From Rhizobium sp. BK313 (lineage in GTDB: Bacteria; Pseudomonadota; Alphaproteobacteria; Rhizobiales; Rhizobiaceae): a DNA stretch of 64,000 nucleotides. Both the position numbers and the translations under genes were made by a program. The stretch spans positions 248,001 through 312,000 of the forward strand of contig NZ_JACHZQ010000004.1 in NCBI RefSeq assembly GCF_014193655.1, written 5' to 3'. Below the pieces are notes generated by a model. That model searched no databases and was not told the origin of the DNA. It saw nothing but the letters and a program-made list of their open reading frames with translations. Shown here in pieces: positions 1 to 11,900 of the stretch (position 1 is its first letter; each line of letters starts with the position of its first letter).

Positions 1-1238
1 TCATTTCGTATTACTGATGATATCTCGGCGACAATATTCTGATCCCTCCGGGTGAGATTCCGACGCATATCGGCAATTCCGCCTTCGGCCTGCGACATAA
101 TCGCACGATGGCGCAACGATTCGATTCCTTCCGAATCGGCCGCTCTCAGCAATCGGGCAATATCGGACGGAGACGTCCCGCCGCCGTTGAGGAAATAGGA
201 TTGTCGGTCAACCGAACGGAAGAAGCCCTCGACCTTCTTGTCCCAGCCAAGACCGACATGTGGAATCCCGAGGGAATAGGCTGCGATACAGGCATGCAGC
301 CTGTGGGCAAGGATGACGTCGGTCGACAGAAGTATCCGAATCAGCTCTTCCGGCAAACATGGACGCGGGGCAAGTTGGAGTGCACCGGTTGCAGCAAGTC
401 GGTGCATCGAAGCTTCGTCCCGTATCCGCTGAGCAAAGATCTGGTCCTCGCTGGCGCCGTTGCAAAAGAGACGGACGTGGTATCCATCCTGGACCAGCAG
501 TCGAATCAGATCGCGATATTCCGCGATGTCCCTCAACGGGATGGCCGAGGCTTTCTGGCTCGCATGCCGTTGCAGAATGACAGGCTCCGTCACGCATAGG
601 CCGACTATCGGCTGATGTCTCGATGACGCCGAACTCTGGGCATCGCTGACAAGCGCTCGGGTCAGCAGTCCCGGGTCGTGAACGATCTTTGCTTCCGGCC
701 CCTCAGGAAAATGTCGACGCCAACTGTCTTGGGCGAAGCTGTCACGCACGGAGAGATGGACGAGATTGGTTCGCTTCAGCCGGCCAAAAAGGCGCGACGC
801 CGGCGCAGACCAATGCCCGCTGACGCCGACAGCATAGATCGCCAGTGGGCGATTGTGGCGCCGGACACAATCAAGCACAGTGCCAACTTTCAATGGAAAA
901 TTCAGATCGTCATCCTGAAAGAGATTGCCGCCGCCAATCACCACTGCATCCGCTGCGGCGATCTTGGCATCCCATTTGCCGCGCAATTTCCTCAGCGTGC
1001 GCCCCAGGACATAGCCCACCGCCCAACGCCGCGCAAAACCGGGCAGACGATGCAACACCTTCAACGCCTGCTGGCGCCGACCGCTTCCGCCCATGCCGAA
1101 CCCTTCCCGTCCGGCGAGATCGATCGTCTCCACCTCGATGTGGCCGGCACCCCTGATCAGACCGGCCTCGATGCATTGCGCCAGGAGACCATCTCCGAGA
1201 TTTTCGCTGTATTTGACATTGAATACGACAATCTTCAC
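1..1238 (-). CDS. Polysaccharide pyruvyl transferase family protein (3' end beyond window)
   Basis: The reading frame opens with a GTG at 1236-1238, preceded by a GGGGAG ribosome site, and stays open to position 1, so the C-terminus lies outside the window (about 412 residues are visible). It starts MKIVVFNVKYSENLGDG, the typical N-terminus of the pyruvyl transferase (CsaB/ExoV-like) family. It also has an AVVIGGGNLFQDDD segment and a C-terminal HRLHACIAAYSLGIPHVGLG segment, the conserved H-R-x-H region of the family. Such enzymes add pyruvate ketals from phosphoenolpyruvate to sugars of exopolysaccharide repeats. The start overlaps the stop of the upstream Wzy-like gene by GTGA, which suggests translational coupling in one polysaccharide operon. 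Function is from family resemblance; the acceptor sugar is unknown. Confidence 0.85.
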   Translation of the reverse strand, partial: MKIVVFNVKYSENLGDGLLAQCIEAGLIRGAGHIEVETIDLAGREGFGMGGSGRRQQALKVLHRLPGFARRWAVGYVLGRTLRKLRGKWDAKIAAADAVVIGGGNLFQDDDLNFPLKVGTVLDCVRRHNRPLAIYAVGVSGHWSAPASRLFGRLKRTNLVHLSVRDSFAQDSWRRHFPEGPEAKIVHDPGLLTRALVSDAQSSASSRHQPIVGLCVTEPVILQRHASQKASAIPLRDIAEYRDLIRLLVQDGYHVRLFCNGASEDQIFAQRIRDEASMHRLAATGALQLAPRPCLPEELIRILLSTDVILAHRLHACIAAYSLGIPHVGLGWDKKVEGFFRSVDRQSYFLNGGGTSPSDIARLLRAADSEGIESLRHRAIMSQAEGGIADMRRNLTRRDQNIVAEISSVIRN

Positions 1239-2671
1239 TGCAATCTCCCCACAACACCAATCTGTTGCATGCGCGCCGCCGGCGCGTTGCTCACGCGAAC
1301 CAGAGATGGGACGGTGAGGGCGGAGACGCTGCCTGCGAGAATGTAGAACATCAACCCGAGGTCATAGACCGTGCCCGAAGTGGCGGCCGACACCAGCACG
1401 GTGATGAACCCGGCCTTGGCGGCGCGCGCGACGGCCGCTGCCTCCCGTAACGGCAGATTCCCAGGTCGCGTATCGGCTTTCAGGATCAGCATCACGAAGA
1501 TCCCAAAGATCAGTGCGCCGATGATGCCGAGATTAGACAACAGCACGAGGCCGAAACTCGAGGCGCGCGCGCTGCCCAATCCAGCGCCGAAGCCACGTGT
1601 GTCGACAAATGTCTGGTAGGCCATGGCATTCCACATGAAGCGTTCGCGCCCGGACTGGCTGTCTGCCTTCGAGAACAACATCTCGTCGAGGAAGTCGTTT
1701 AAGCCGTTGGCAAGATCCGGCATGGCGATCAGGACGAAAAGGATGACAAGCGGCATCGCGGCCATGATGGCGACGATCATGACAGGGCGTCCGGCACCGG
1801 GTTCGTGGCGCGAAGCCAGAAAGGATTGCAGGCAAAGAACCGGCAAGACCGCGCCAAGACCGACGAGGGCCGTCGCCGACGTCGAGAGGATCAGCGCCAC
1901 CAGAAGCAGGGCGGCTATGATACCGGTGGCGCGGGACCGAATGCCGCTGAGCCATAGGCTGGCGATCATCGCAAAGAGCACAAGCGTGAAGTCGGCAAAG
2001 GCCGACGCTTCGGGAAATGTCCCGGAGATCCGCTTCAACCCACCTTTCTCGGCATTGGTCAGCAGCGCGTAGTTGGCGGTTCGCACGAAACCGAGAAGGA
2101 ATTCCGTGTGGCTGAAATAGGTAATGATATCGGCGAGCGCAAAGCCGAGATTGACACTGGCGACCACCAGCATGCCGTTGATCAAATTGGTGGGCGTGCC
2201 GCCTTTCCGAATGAAGGCGAACGTGGCGGCAAAGCAGACGAGGCCGCCAACCGCATAGACGGACTGGGTGATATTGTTGGACGAGAACTTTAACGGCACC
2301 AGCGAAATGAAGTTACGTCCGCCCACTGACCGCTCGACGGTCATCGTCTCTGTCATGCCCTGAAACAGACGCGGGAAAAAGACCGCCGTCGTCAGGCCGA
2401 AGACGGTCAGCACCAGAAGGCAGAAACCGGGGCGCGGTGGCGCTAAGGCTGCAAAGAGCGGCCCCTCGCCGTAGGCCAGGAACAATCGCATGCCAAAGAA
2501 CAGCAGAAAGAGGCTCGGGACCAATACCGATGCACCGCCGAGGCCAGGCACGCTGAAGGCAGCAGCCGCACCGAACACCGTGCAAAGGATCATGACGGTA
2601 AACGACCACCGAACGGGCGCGGCCAGCATGGCCATGCCGACGATAAACGTTACTAATCCCATGATATTCAT
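1235..2671 (-). CDS. Wzy/O-antigen-ligase-like polysaccharide polymerase
   Basis: 478 residues with roughly ten or more hydrophobic segments spread over the whole length, starting MNIMGLVTFIVGMAMLA. A long hydrophilic loop around residues 330-360 (LNDFLDEMLFSKADSQSGRE) is followed by a segment reading DTRGFGAGLGSARASSF, which matches the conserved GxGxGS region of the O-antigen ligase/Wzy_C family. This inner-membrane family polymerises lipid-linked repeat units or ligates polymers. Here polymerase is favoured because flippase, co-polymerase and exporter genes lie nearby and no lipid A ligase context is seen. It overlaps the downstream pyruvyl transferase by four bases and is divergent from the GH16 gene across a 156-base gap that must hold both promoters. 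Confidence 0.8.
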   Translation of the reverse strand: MNIMGLVTFIVGMAMLAAPVRWSFTVMILCTVFGAAAAFSVPGLGGASVLVPSLFLLFFGMRLFLAYGEGPLFAALAPPRPGFCLLVLTVFGLTTAVFFPRLFQGMTETMTVERSVGGRNFISLVPLKFSSNNITQSVYAVGGLVCFAATFAFIRKGGTPTNLINGMLVVASVNLGFALADIITYFSHTEFLLGFVRTANYALLTNAEKGGLKRISGTFPEASAFADFTLVLFAMIASLWLSGIRSRATGIIAALLLVALILSTSATALVGLGAVLPVLCLQSFLASRHEPGAGRPVMIVAIMAAMPLVILFVLIAMPDLANGLNDFLDEMLFSKADSQSGRERFMWNAMAYQTFVDTRGFGAGLGSARASSFGLVLLSNLGIIGALIFGIFVMLILKADTRPGNLPLREAAAVARAAKAGFITVLVSAATSGTVYDLGLMFYILAGSVSALTVPSLVRVSNAPAARMQQIGVVGRLQ

Positions 2672-2827
2672 ATGCCGTCCGCTCCGAAATATCGTCTATT
2701 TCACCGCGGCAAAAACTATCATGGCGTTGGTTGGCTTGTATTTCCGCCATGCCTAAGCCCTTTGGGGTACTGCATAAACCGAAATGGGTTCTGTACCGAA
2801 CAGATGCCGTTGCGTTAGCGTAAGAGC

Positions 2828-3670
2828 ATGGAAAACGCCTCGTTCAAACATATACGACCATGGTCGATCGGCCGCCGCGGATTTCTCGGCGCTGGCCTTG
2901 GCGCGACGCTTGCGTTGCTTGGCAGCGGCCTGACCGCGCAAGCCGGCGACACGGGAGACGCGCTCGACACCAGCAAGATGACCCTGACTTTCGAGGATAA
3001 TTTCGACAGTCTCAGCGTCTCCCCCTGGGGGCCAGGCACCCGCTGGATCGCGCATACACCCTGGAACGGCGATTTCGGCGGCGCGCGCTTTACCGACCCC
3101 AAGGGCGATTTCCCCTTCAAGACGGAAGACGGTATGCTGCGCATCACCGCGGCGCGTGACGGCAAGGGCGTATGGCGCTCCGGCCTGCTCGCCTCGGTCG
3201 ATTCGAAGGGCAACGGCTTTTCGCAGGAATACGGCTATTTCGAAATGCGCGCCCGGCTGCCGGACGGTCCCGGCGTCTGGCCGGCCTTCTGGCTGATCGG
3301 CAAGGACCGCTCGAAATCCACCGCCGAAATCGATGTCGTGGAATATTACGGCGACAAGCCGGGCGGCTATTCCGCCACCGTGCATGTCTGGCACCGCGGC
3401 GGCAAACATGATTCCGATTTTTCCCGCATCAACGTTTTCGGCAATGCAAGCCCAACGGATCTTCATACCTACGGCGTAAAGATCGATTCCGACTTCATCC
3501 GCATGTATTTCGACGGCAAGTTCGTCTGGAAAACCAAAGTCCTGCCGGAACATCGCCAGCCGATGTATATTCTTTTGAATCTGGGTATCGTCGACAGCAT
3601 CACCAAAATGGTGGCCTCGGATCCGTCCTTCATGTTTGTCGATTATGTCAGGGCCTATCAGTTCAAATAG
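2828..3670 (+). CDS. Secreted glycoside hydrolase family 16 endo-glycanase (ExoK-like)
   Basis: 280 residues. The N-terminus has a twin-arginine-like signal (SIGRRGFLGAGLGATLALL) ending near AQAGD, so export is expected. The GH16 catalytic signature EIDVVE is complete: Glu167 nucleophile, Asp169, Glu172 acid/base. The preceding GVWPAFWLIG and following SATVHVWHRGG segments also fit the family. GH16 enzymes in rhizobial polysaccharide loci (for example ExoK) cut nascent exopolysaccharide and control chain length. The position beside a Wzy-like gene supports the same role here, but the exact glycan is not readable from sequence. A hairpin terminator candidate follows. Confidence 0.9.
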   Translation: MENASFKHIRPWSIGRRGFLGAGLGATLALLGSGLTAQAGDTGDALDTSKMTLTFEDNFDSLSVSPWGPGTRWIAHTPWNGDFGGARFTDPKGDFPFKTEDGMLRITAARDGKGVWRSGLLASVDSKGNGFSQEYGYFEMRARLPDGPGVWPAFWLIGKDRSKSTAEIDVVEYYGDKPGGYSATVHVWHRGGKHDSDFSRINVFGNASPTDLHTYGVKIDSDFIRMYFDGKFVWKTKVLPEHRQPMYILLNLGIVDSITKMVASDPSFMFVDYVRAYQFK

Positions 3671-4009
3671 GCGCCTGGCTTTGATGCCTTCTCCCTGCGG
3701 CAACACCCGATAGCCTGCACTCCTTCACCAGGCGCAGAAACCGCAACCTTCTCCCTCCCGGGAGGGGTATTTTTCGCGCGTGATGCGCTCGATCTCCGTC
3801 ACCCGTAATGCTTTTGGCCAGCCCGCGGCTACGTCGACGGTCTTTTCCGACAAAATGTCTACGTCGGCTAAGGCTTAAGACTTTCGTTGAGGACGTCAGT
3901 CATCCCAATGATCAACTGGTGATTTTCCGACAGCGTGAAATTCTGCGGGCGACAACGAGGCACGCAAATCGTGCCGTCAAAGGCAGCAAACGCAGCCCGG
4001 AGCACAGCG
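3671..4009. other. Intergenic region upstream of the assembly-line operon
   Basis: A stretch of 339 bases without a convincing gene. Besides the hairpin at 3753-3774 it holds two copies of a CCTTCTCC motif (near 3690 and 3748), as found in other intergenic palindromes of this window. The promoter of the A-PCP/PKS operon should lie in the second half, but no clear -35/-10 pair was found. A GTG at 3935 would extend the A-PCP protein by 25 residues; it lacks a good ribosome site. Confidence 0.5.
3753..3774 (+). terminator. Hairpin terminator candidate after the GH16 gene
   Basis: CCCTC-CCGG-GAGGG forms a 5-bp stem (the whole 14 bases are palindromic), followed at once by GTATTTTT. The position is 83 bases after the GH16 stop. 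The short T-tract makes intrinsic termination plausible. Confidence 0.5.
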
Positions 4010-5929
4010 ATGATCGATTTCGATTCAGAAGAGAAAACCAATTTTGCCGCAACCATGCATTACGACCGAGACCGCAGCCTTCACGACATGGTGCGTGAAC
4101 AGGCCCAAGCCGTTCCGCATGCGACGGCTGTCGTTTTCGGCGATACCGCCCTCAGCTACCGCGATCTCGATCGGGTCTCGGACGCGTTGGCCGCCTATCT
4201 CGTAAAGCTCGGCATCCGCAAGGCCGATATCGTCGGCCTGTTCCTGCCGCGCAGCCTCAACGCCATCGTCTGCAAGCTGGCGATTCTCAAGGCCGGCGGC
4301 GCCTATCTCCCCCTCGATCCTGCCTTTCCGATCGAGCATCTCGATTATGTCATCGGCGAATGCGAGCCGAAGGTGATCTTCGTCGACTCAGCCTATGGCG
4401 ACAAAATTAGCTCGGTTCCCAGCATGCGCGGCAGGGTCATCGAGGCCGGCGCGATCATTGCGGAAATGACAATCCGCCCGCCTCAGCCAAGGCCTTCCGT
4501 CAAAATCGGCGGCGAGGATCTCGCCTATGTCATGTACACCTCCGGTTCGACCGGCCGGCCGAAAGGCACGGCGATTGCGCATCGCAGCATCGCCCGGGTC
4601 GTGCTGGATCAGACCTATGTCGACTTTCAGCCGGACGATGTGGTCCTCCACACCGCAACCATCGCCTTCGATGCGGCAACCCTCGAGATCTGGGGAGCAT
4701 TGCTCAACGGCAGCAAGCTTGTCGGCATGCCGGACACCAGCTTCTCCGTCGCTCGGCTCAGCAACCTAATACGCGAAACCGGCGTCAGCGTCATGTTCCT
4801 GACGACGGGGCTATTCAACCTGTTCGCCGACCACGCGGACGTCGATTTGCCGAAGCTTCGGCACGTCTTGTTCGGCGGCGATGTCGGATCGGCGGTCCAT
4901 GCGCGGCGGTTTCTCAACCGTCATCCCGGCTGCAAACTCACGAACGCCTACGGCCCGACCGAAACGACTGTTTTTGCAACAGCCTTCGAAGTGCCTCCGA
5001 ACTTTTCCGGGCAGGAGCTGCCGATCGGCAAGGTGATCGCACATACAGGCATCGCGATTCTCGACGAGGAGTTGCGGGAAGTTCCGCATGGGGCCGAGGG
5101 ACAGTTGGCGATATCGGGCGACGGGCTTGCGATCGGCTATTTCAAACGTCCGGAACTAACCGCGGAAAAGTTCGTGACAGTCAGCACGAACGGCGGACAA
5201 AAGCGATACTATCTGACCGGCGATCTCGCCATTCTGCAAACGGACGGCACAGTCGCCTTCAAGGGACGCCGCGACCGGCAGATCAAGATCAACGGCAAGC
5301 GTATCGAGCTCGATGAAATCGAGGCAACGCTGAGACGCGATCCGCGCCTTGCCGACGGTATCGTCCTCTGTCACGTCCAAAGTCCGACGCTCAAGCGCAT
5401 TGTCGCCTACCTATGCCCCCGGCAGGGGATCGCGGGCGCAGGTCCCGATTTCGTGCCGAGCGTCATGGCGGCACTGCGCGCGGCACTTCCGGCCTACATG
5501 ATCCCGAGTGCCGCCGTAGTGATCGATGCATTCCCGTTGACACCAGCCGGTAAGGTCGATCGCTCCAAGCTTCTACCGCCACCGGTGGGGCCTATCGAGA
5601 TTGCGCCTGACGCTGTCGCCAAGAGCCAGACGGAGGCACTTCTGGCATCGCTCTGGCAGGACGCGCTGGGCGCCGAAAAAATCGATCTCGACAGAAACTT
5701 CTTCGACCTCGGCGGAACATCCCTTCAGCTCATGCAGATACACGCCGGCCTTGAGGCCGAGCTCGAACGTTCCGTCGACGTAGTCGCCCTGTTCAAGCAT
5801 CCGACGATCCGTGAATTGGCCCGCTATGTCGACGGCAAGGCTTCGGGTTCGGCGCGGGCGATCGCCGCGGCCCAGCGTGCATCCCTTCAAAGAAAGACCA
5901 TGTCCCAATTCCGCAGGAGTTCTTCATGA
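4010..5929 (+). CDS. Stand-alone NRPS loading module: adenylation domain plus peptidyl carrier protein
   Basis: 639 residues. The adenylation domain (about residues 20-540) shows MYTSGSTGRPKG (A3), FDAATLE (A4), NAYGPTETT (A5), YLTGDLA (A7) and TPAGKVDRSK (A10, catalytic Lys). The carrier domain follows (LGGTSLQL), with phosphopantetheine Ser571. Read against GrsA, the specificity residues are D-A-L-F-L-G-A-V-F-K. Asp at the first position indicates an alpha-amino acid, and the pocket looks hydrophobic or aromatic. There is no condensation domain, so it should load the starter unit for the next protein. The ATG at 4010 is chosen because GGAG lies 7 bases upstream. Its stop overlaps the next start as ATGA, implying co-translation with the megasynthase. 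Confidence 0.92.
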   Translation: MIDFDSEEKTNFAATMHYDRDRSLHDMVREQAQAVPHATAVVFGDTALSYRDLDRVSDALAAYLVKLGIRKADIVGLFLPRSLNAIVCKLAILKAGGAYLPLDPAFPIEHLDYVIGECEPKVIFVDSAYGDKISSVPSMRGRVIEAGAIIAEMTIRPPQPRPSVKIGGEDLAYVMYTSGSTGRPKGTAIAHRSIARVVLDQTYVDFQPDDVVLHTATIAFDAATLEIWGALLNGSKLVGMPDTSFSVARLSNLIRETGVSVMFLTTGLFNLFADHADVDLPKLRHVLFGGDVGSAVHARRFLNRHPGCKLTNAYGPTETTVFATAFEVPPNFSGQELPIGKVIAHTGIAILDEELREVPHGAEGQLAISGDGLAIGYFKRPELTAEKFVTVSTNGGQKRYYLTGDLAILQTDGTVAFKGRRDRQIKINGKRIELDEIEATLRRDPRLADGIVLCHVQSPTLKRIVAYLCPRQGIAGAGPDFVPSVMAALRAALPAYMIPSAAVVIDAFPLTPAGKVDRSKLLPPPVGPIEIAPDAVAKSQTEALLASLWQDALGAEKIDLDRNFFDLGGTSLQLMQIHAGLEAELERSVDVVALFKHPTIRELARYVDGKASGSARAIAAAQRASLQRKTMSQFRRSSS

Positions 5930-8900
5930 CGAAAAATCATGACACCAGTCATGCCAATGGCGATCAAAGTGATTTCGACGACAATCAGGATTGGGACAAT
6001 CAGGATTCAGGCGGTGTCGCTATCATTGGCATGTCCGGTCGCTTTCCCGGGGCTCCTTCGGTAGATGCGCTTTGGCAACTCATCTGCGAGGGGCGGGATG
6101 CCTTTTCGCAATTTTCGCCGGAAGAACTCGAAGACGCCTTTACCGACGAAGAGCGCGCGCAACCGAATTTTGTTCCGGCCCGACCGCATCTTAGTGACGT
6201 GGAGATGTTTGATGCCGATTTCTTCGGCATGTATCCGCGCGAAGCGGCGCTGACAGACCCGCAGCATCGGGTCTTCCTGGAAATCTGCTGGGAAGCGCTC
6301 GAAAACGGCGGTTACGATCCGCAGCGCTATCCGGGGATGATCGGTGTCTTCGCCGGCTCCTCCATGCCGACCTATCTGATCAACAACGTTCTGGGCGACC
6401 GCGCCAAGGCGGAAGAATTCACGTCCAACTATCAGATCGGCTGTTTCCAACAGCTTGTCGGCGCACTGAACGACACGCTTGCGACACGCGTCGCCTATAA
6501 ATTCAATCTGCGTGGTCCCGCCTTTACGGTGCAATCGGCCTGCTCGACCTCGCTGCTGGCTGTATCGCAGGCCTGCCAGAATTTGCTCACCTACAACTGC
6601 GACATGGCGCTTGCCGGCGGTGTTTCGATCACCATTCCGCAAAAGCGCGGCTATATCTACCAGGAGGGCGGCATGGCCTCGCCGGACGGCACTTGCCGTC
6701 CTTTCGATGCAAACGCCGCCGGAACAGTTTTCGCCAGCGGTGCAGGCGTCGTCCTTCTCAAGCGCCAGGAAGACGCGCTTCGGGATGGCGACCATATCTA
6801 TGCGATTATCCGCGGCTATGGCGTCAACAATGACGGCTCCGACAAAATAGGCTTCGTCGCACCGAGTGTCGAAGGCCAGGCCGAAGCGATTTCCGCAGCA
6901 TTCGCGAATGCCGCCGTCTCACCCTCGACGATTGGCTATGTCGAATGCCACGGCACCGCAACGCCACTCGGCGACCCCATCGAATTCAGCGGCTTGAAGG
7001 GCGCTTTTTCAGAAGATCCGCCGCCGCCGGCCAGTTGTGCCCTGGGATCGGTGAAAGGCAATATCGGCCATACAGATGCGGCCGCAGGCGTCACCGGCCT
7101 GATCAAGACCGCGCTGGCGCTGGGCAAGGCGAAGATCCCGCCGATGGCCAACTATCAAAAGCCGAATCCGCGCATCGATCTTGATCGCAGCCCCTTTTAC
7201 ATTCCGACCGAACTGATCGACTGGCCGGAAACGGCGGGGCCGCGCCGTGCGGGCGTTAGCGCATTCGGTGTCGGCGGCACGAACATTCATGTCATCGTCG
7301 AAGAACCGCCGGTTCGTCACGACGAACCTGTCGATGAGCATGAAGGGCCGCATATTCTGCCGCTTTCGGCACCCAATCCGGCCGTCCTGTCGGCAATGCG
7401 CACCAATCTCGCCGACCACCTCGCCAAGAATCCCGGGCTGCCTTTGGCACAACTGGCTCATACGCTGCAGGCTGGCCGGCGGGAGTTCAATCACCGTCTC
7501 GCCATCGCCGCCAGCACCACGGAGGAAGCGATCGATCGTCTGGCGGCGGAGCGCTACCAGCCGCTCATTGCCGCGGATGAGCCGCCGGTGGCCTTCATGT
7601 TTCCGGGGCAGGGCGCTCAATATGTCGGCATGGGCGCCGGCCTTTACAGCTCGGAGCCGGAATTCGCCCGTTGGATCGACCGCGGCGCCGAACTGCTGAA
7701 GATGACGCTCGGCGTTGATCTGCGCGATTATATCTGCCACACCGGCCCTGTGACGCAGTCCATGGCCGACGAGCAGCGTGAAACGCGCATCGCCCAACCC
7801 TGCCTCTATCTGGTCGAATATGCGCTGGCGCGGCTGTGGTTGAGCCGCGGCGTCAAGCCCTACGCGATGATCGGCCACAGCGTCGGCGAATTCGTTGCGG
7901 CAACGCTTGCCAACGTCATTTCCTTCGAGGACGGTTTGCGGCTGGTCGCCAACCGCGGACGGCTGATGCAGAACCAGCCGCACGGCGCGATGGTGTCCGT
8001 GCGGGCTGACGCCGAAACCGTCTCGATGCACCTGCGCGGCAATGTCGAAATCGCTGCGATCAATGCGCCGAAACTCTGCGTCGTCTCGGGGCCGTTCAAT
8101 GATATCGACACGGTTTGCGCCGGGCTCGAATCCGCCGGCATCGCCTTCAGCCGGCTGCATACTTCGCATGCCTTTCACTCGGCAATGATGGATGATGCCG
8201 CCATTGCCCTGCGCGAAGAGACGGCGAAAGCCACCTACGGCAATGCCACCATGCCCTATATCTCCTGTGTCACAGGCGACTGGCAGACCGGTGAACGGGG
8301 AACCTCGCCGGACTATTGGGCAACACATTGCCGCGACGCCGTTCACTTCGCCGACGGGCTCGTGACGCTCTGCCGCGGCCGAAAACCGGTGCTTCTCGAA
8401 GTTGGCCCCGGCCGAACGCTCTCGGTCTTTGCCGCGCAGACGATCGGCCGTGACGATCTTGCCGCCATCGTGCAGTCCTTGCCCGAGCATGACCGTGCCT
8501 TTGCCGCCTCCGAAACACTGGCGGAAGCACACGGCAAACTTTGGATGGCCGGTTACGCGCTGGAATGGCCTTCTCTGCCCGCCAGTGCCCAGCAGCGCCT
8601 GGCCCTGCCAACCTATCCGTTCCAACGCCAGCGCCATTGGATCGATGCACCACAATCTGCACGCCGCGCGTCGAGCCAACCGGCTCTGCCCGCTCAAGAC
8701 CCTGCGCCCGCTGCCTCCTTGGCAGCCGATGTCAACCTTGTCGATGAGAACAAAGCCATGAACGTCGTAACACCACTCTCCCTTTCCAATCGCGTCCTCA
8801 CTCTTGAAACCTCCCTGTTGACCTTGCTTAGCGAGATGTCGGGGGAGACGCTGGGAACCAGCGAACGGGCTGTGACTTTCCTCGAACTCGGCTTCGACTC

Positions 8901-11900
8901 GCTGTTCGTCGGGCAGTTCGCACAGCGCATCGAGAAGGAATACAAGGTCAAACTTTCCTTCCGTGAACTGCTCAGTAACATTCCTTCTGTCGCCGATCTG
9001 GCACTTCATCTCGACCAGCAGATGCCGCCGGACGCCGTGAAAGTGGCCGAGCCGACGCCGGTTGTCGCTGCTGCCGCGCCGGTTGCTGCGACACCGTTAC
9101 CGGTCGCAATGCCGGCGGCGCTTCCGATCGCGATGCCGATGGTGTCCAGCTCTTCGCCCGATTTGGCAGCCCTGCTGCAATCACAGATCCAGCTGGCACA
9201 GTCGCTATTTGCCCAGCAGTTGCTGATCCTGCAAGGCAGCACCGCGATCGCCCCGGTCGCCGCACCGATACCAGCCGCAGCGCCGGTATCGGCGGCCGTA
9301 ACCGCTCCCGCGCCTGCCGCTGCAGCTGCCGCCAAGCCCACAACGGATGCGCCGGAAACCGAATTCGGCACGGAACGCATCAAGCTCTACCGCCCGGGCG
9401 CAAAGAGCCTCGCGCCGGAAATATCCAACGCCAAACGGGCCTTCATCGCCGACCTGACCGCCGCCTATGAAACGAAGAATGCCAAGTCCAAGGCCTTCAC
9501 CAAGGCCAATCGTCATTGGCTTGCCGACCCGCGCACGGCTTCCGGCTTCCGCGCGGATTGGAAGGAAATGGTCTTCCCGATCGTCTGTGACCATTCCAAA
9601 GGCGCGCATATCTGGGACGTCGATGGCAACAAATACGTCGATCTCGTCAACGGCTTCGGTCAGACCGCCTTCGGCCATGCCCCGGATTTCGTCATCGACG
9701 CCGTCAAGGCCCAGGCCGACATTGGCTTTGCGATCGGCCCGCAGACGCCGCTCGCCGGTGACGTCGCCGAGATGATCGCCGAGGTGACCGGCCATGAGCG
9801 TGTCACCTTCTGCAATACCGGCTCGGAAGCCGTCATGGCCGCCATGCGTCTCGCCCGCGCCGTCACCGGCCGCGACCGTATCGTGGTCTTCGCCAACGAC
9901 TATCACGGCCAATTCGATGAAGTGCTGGTCAAGGGCCGCAACCGGGCGGACAAGCCGATCGCCTTGCCGATCGCGTCCGGCATCCCGCTGGCTTCCGTGT
10001 CCAATATGACCGTGCTGCGCTACGGCGCTCCGGAAAGCCTGGATTTCATCCGCGCCAATGCTGAGGACATTGCCGCCGTCATCATAGAGCCGATCCAGAG
10101 CCGCCATCCGGAATTGCAACCGATCGAATTCGTTCGTGAGCTGCGCGATGTCGCCACCAAGTCTGAATTCGCCCTGGTCTTCGATGAAGTCGTCACCGGC
10201 TTCCGCGTCGATCCCGGCGGCATGCAGGCGATCTGGGGCATCAAGGGCGATATGGCGACCTATGGCAAGGTTGTCGGCGGCGGTATGCCGATCGGAGTAT
10301 TGGTTGGAAGCTCGCGTTTCATGGACGCCCTCGACGGCGGCCACTGGAACTACGGCGATGACTCCGTTCCCATGACCGCGCCGACTTTTTTTGCCGGCAC
10401 ATTCGTACGTCATCCGCTGGTGCTTGCCGCAGCGCATGCCGTTCTGCATCACATCAAGGGCGAGGGGGCGGCACTTTACGGCCGCGTCGCAGAACGAACC
10501 CAGGCGCTCGTCGCTGAAATCAAGGCGGATCTCGCAAGACGCGGCATTGCCGATGTCGTCCATGGCTACAAAAGCTGGTTCGCCACCGACTTCAGCAGCC
10601 AGGATTCACTCGGCGCATTGTTCTACGCGCAGATGCGCCTGAACGGCGTTCACATCCAGGACGGCTATCCCTGCTTCCTGACCACAGCCCATAGCGAAGA
10701 GGATTTCCAGACGATCGCCAAAGCCTTCCGCGACAGTCTGGATGCCCTGCAGTCGGCGGGTATCCTGGCGCCCGCCGAAGATAGGCCAACCCCGTCATCT
10801 GAGACGAAAACACCGGCGGTGGCGCGCGCTTCGCGGCCGCAATCCGCACCGCTGACCGAGGCGCAGACGGAAATCTGGCTGGCAGCACAGGCCGGCGACG
10901 AAGCCTCGTGCTCCTTCAACGAGTCCTTTTCATTGAAACTCGAAGGCGCTTTCGATGAGAAAGCGTTCCGCAAAGCCCTTGATACGGTCGTTGCCCGCCA
11001 CGACGCGTTCCACATCCGTTTTGACCGTAGCGGCGAGCGCTTCCAGTTCATTCCGGATTTCAAGCTCGACGCGCCTCTGGTCGATGGTGCCGATGAAGCG
11101 CTTCTGCAGCAGATCGTCGAAGACGAGGCGCTGACGCCCTTTGATCTCGTCAACGGTCCTCTGGCGCGTGCCAGCATCGTGAAGCTCGGTGCCGACAAGC
11201 ACGTCTTCGTCTTCACCGGCCACCACATCGTCTGCGACGGCTGGTCGATCAACGTCTTCGTCGATGAGCTGTCGACCGCCTATGCCGCCTACCAGCAAGG
11301 TGACACACCGCAGTTCGAACCGGCTTTATCCTTCGCTACCTATTCGACCGACTTCGCGCCGAAGCCGGAGAAGTCCGGAGCAACGGAACAATTCTGGCTC
11401 GACCAGTTCAAGACGGTTCCCGATCTGCCGGAAATGCCGGTTGACCGGCCGCGTCCGGAATATCGCAGCTTTGCCGGCGGAACCTGCACCGGCTTCATCG
11501 GCGCGGATGTCTACAAAACGCTGAAGAAGGCGGGGGCGAAATCGGGCGCGACGCTGTTTTCCACCCTGCTTGCCGCGCTGCAGGTGACGATCTCGCGGCT
11601 TTCCGGCCAGGAGGACATCGTCATCGCCATTCCTTCGGCTGGGCAAAGCCTGATCGGTGACCAGATCCTTGTCGGCCACTGCGTCAATCTTCTGCCGCTG
11701 CGCCAGACGGTGACGCCAGCGGAATCCTTCGCCACTCATCTGAAGGCAACGCAGCAACTGGTCTTCCAGGCCTTTGAGCATCAGGATTACACCTACGGCA
11801 CGCTGGTGCGTAAACTCGGCATCAAGCGCGACTCCCGACGCCTGCCGCTCACCGAGATCCAGTTCAACCTGGAGCGTATGGCCGGCGGCTCGGCTTTCGG

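Noticed and set aside
3911..3923. ATCA-ACTGG-TGAT inverted repeat as a possible LuxR/lux-box-like operator before the NRPS operon
   Set aside because: Arms of only four bases, no match to a known box and no LuxR-type gene in the window.
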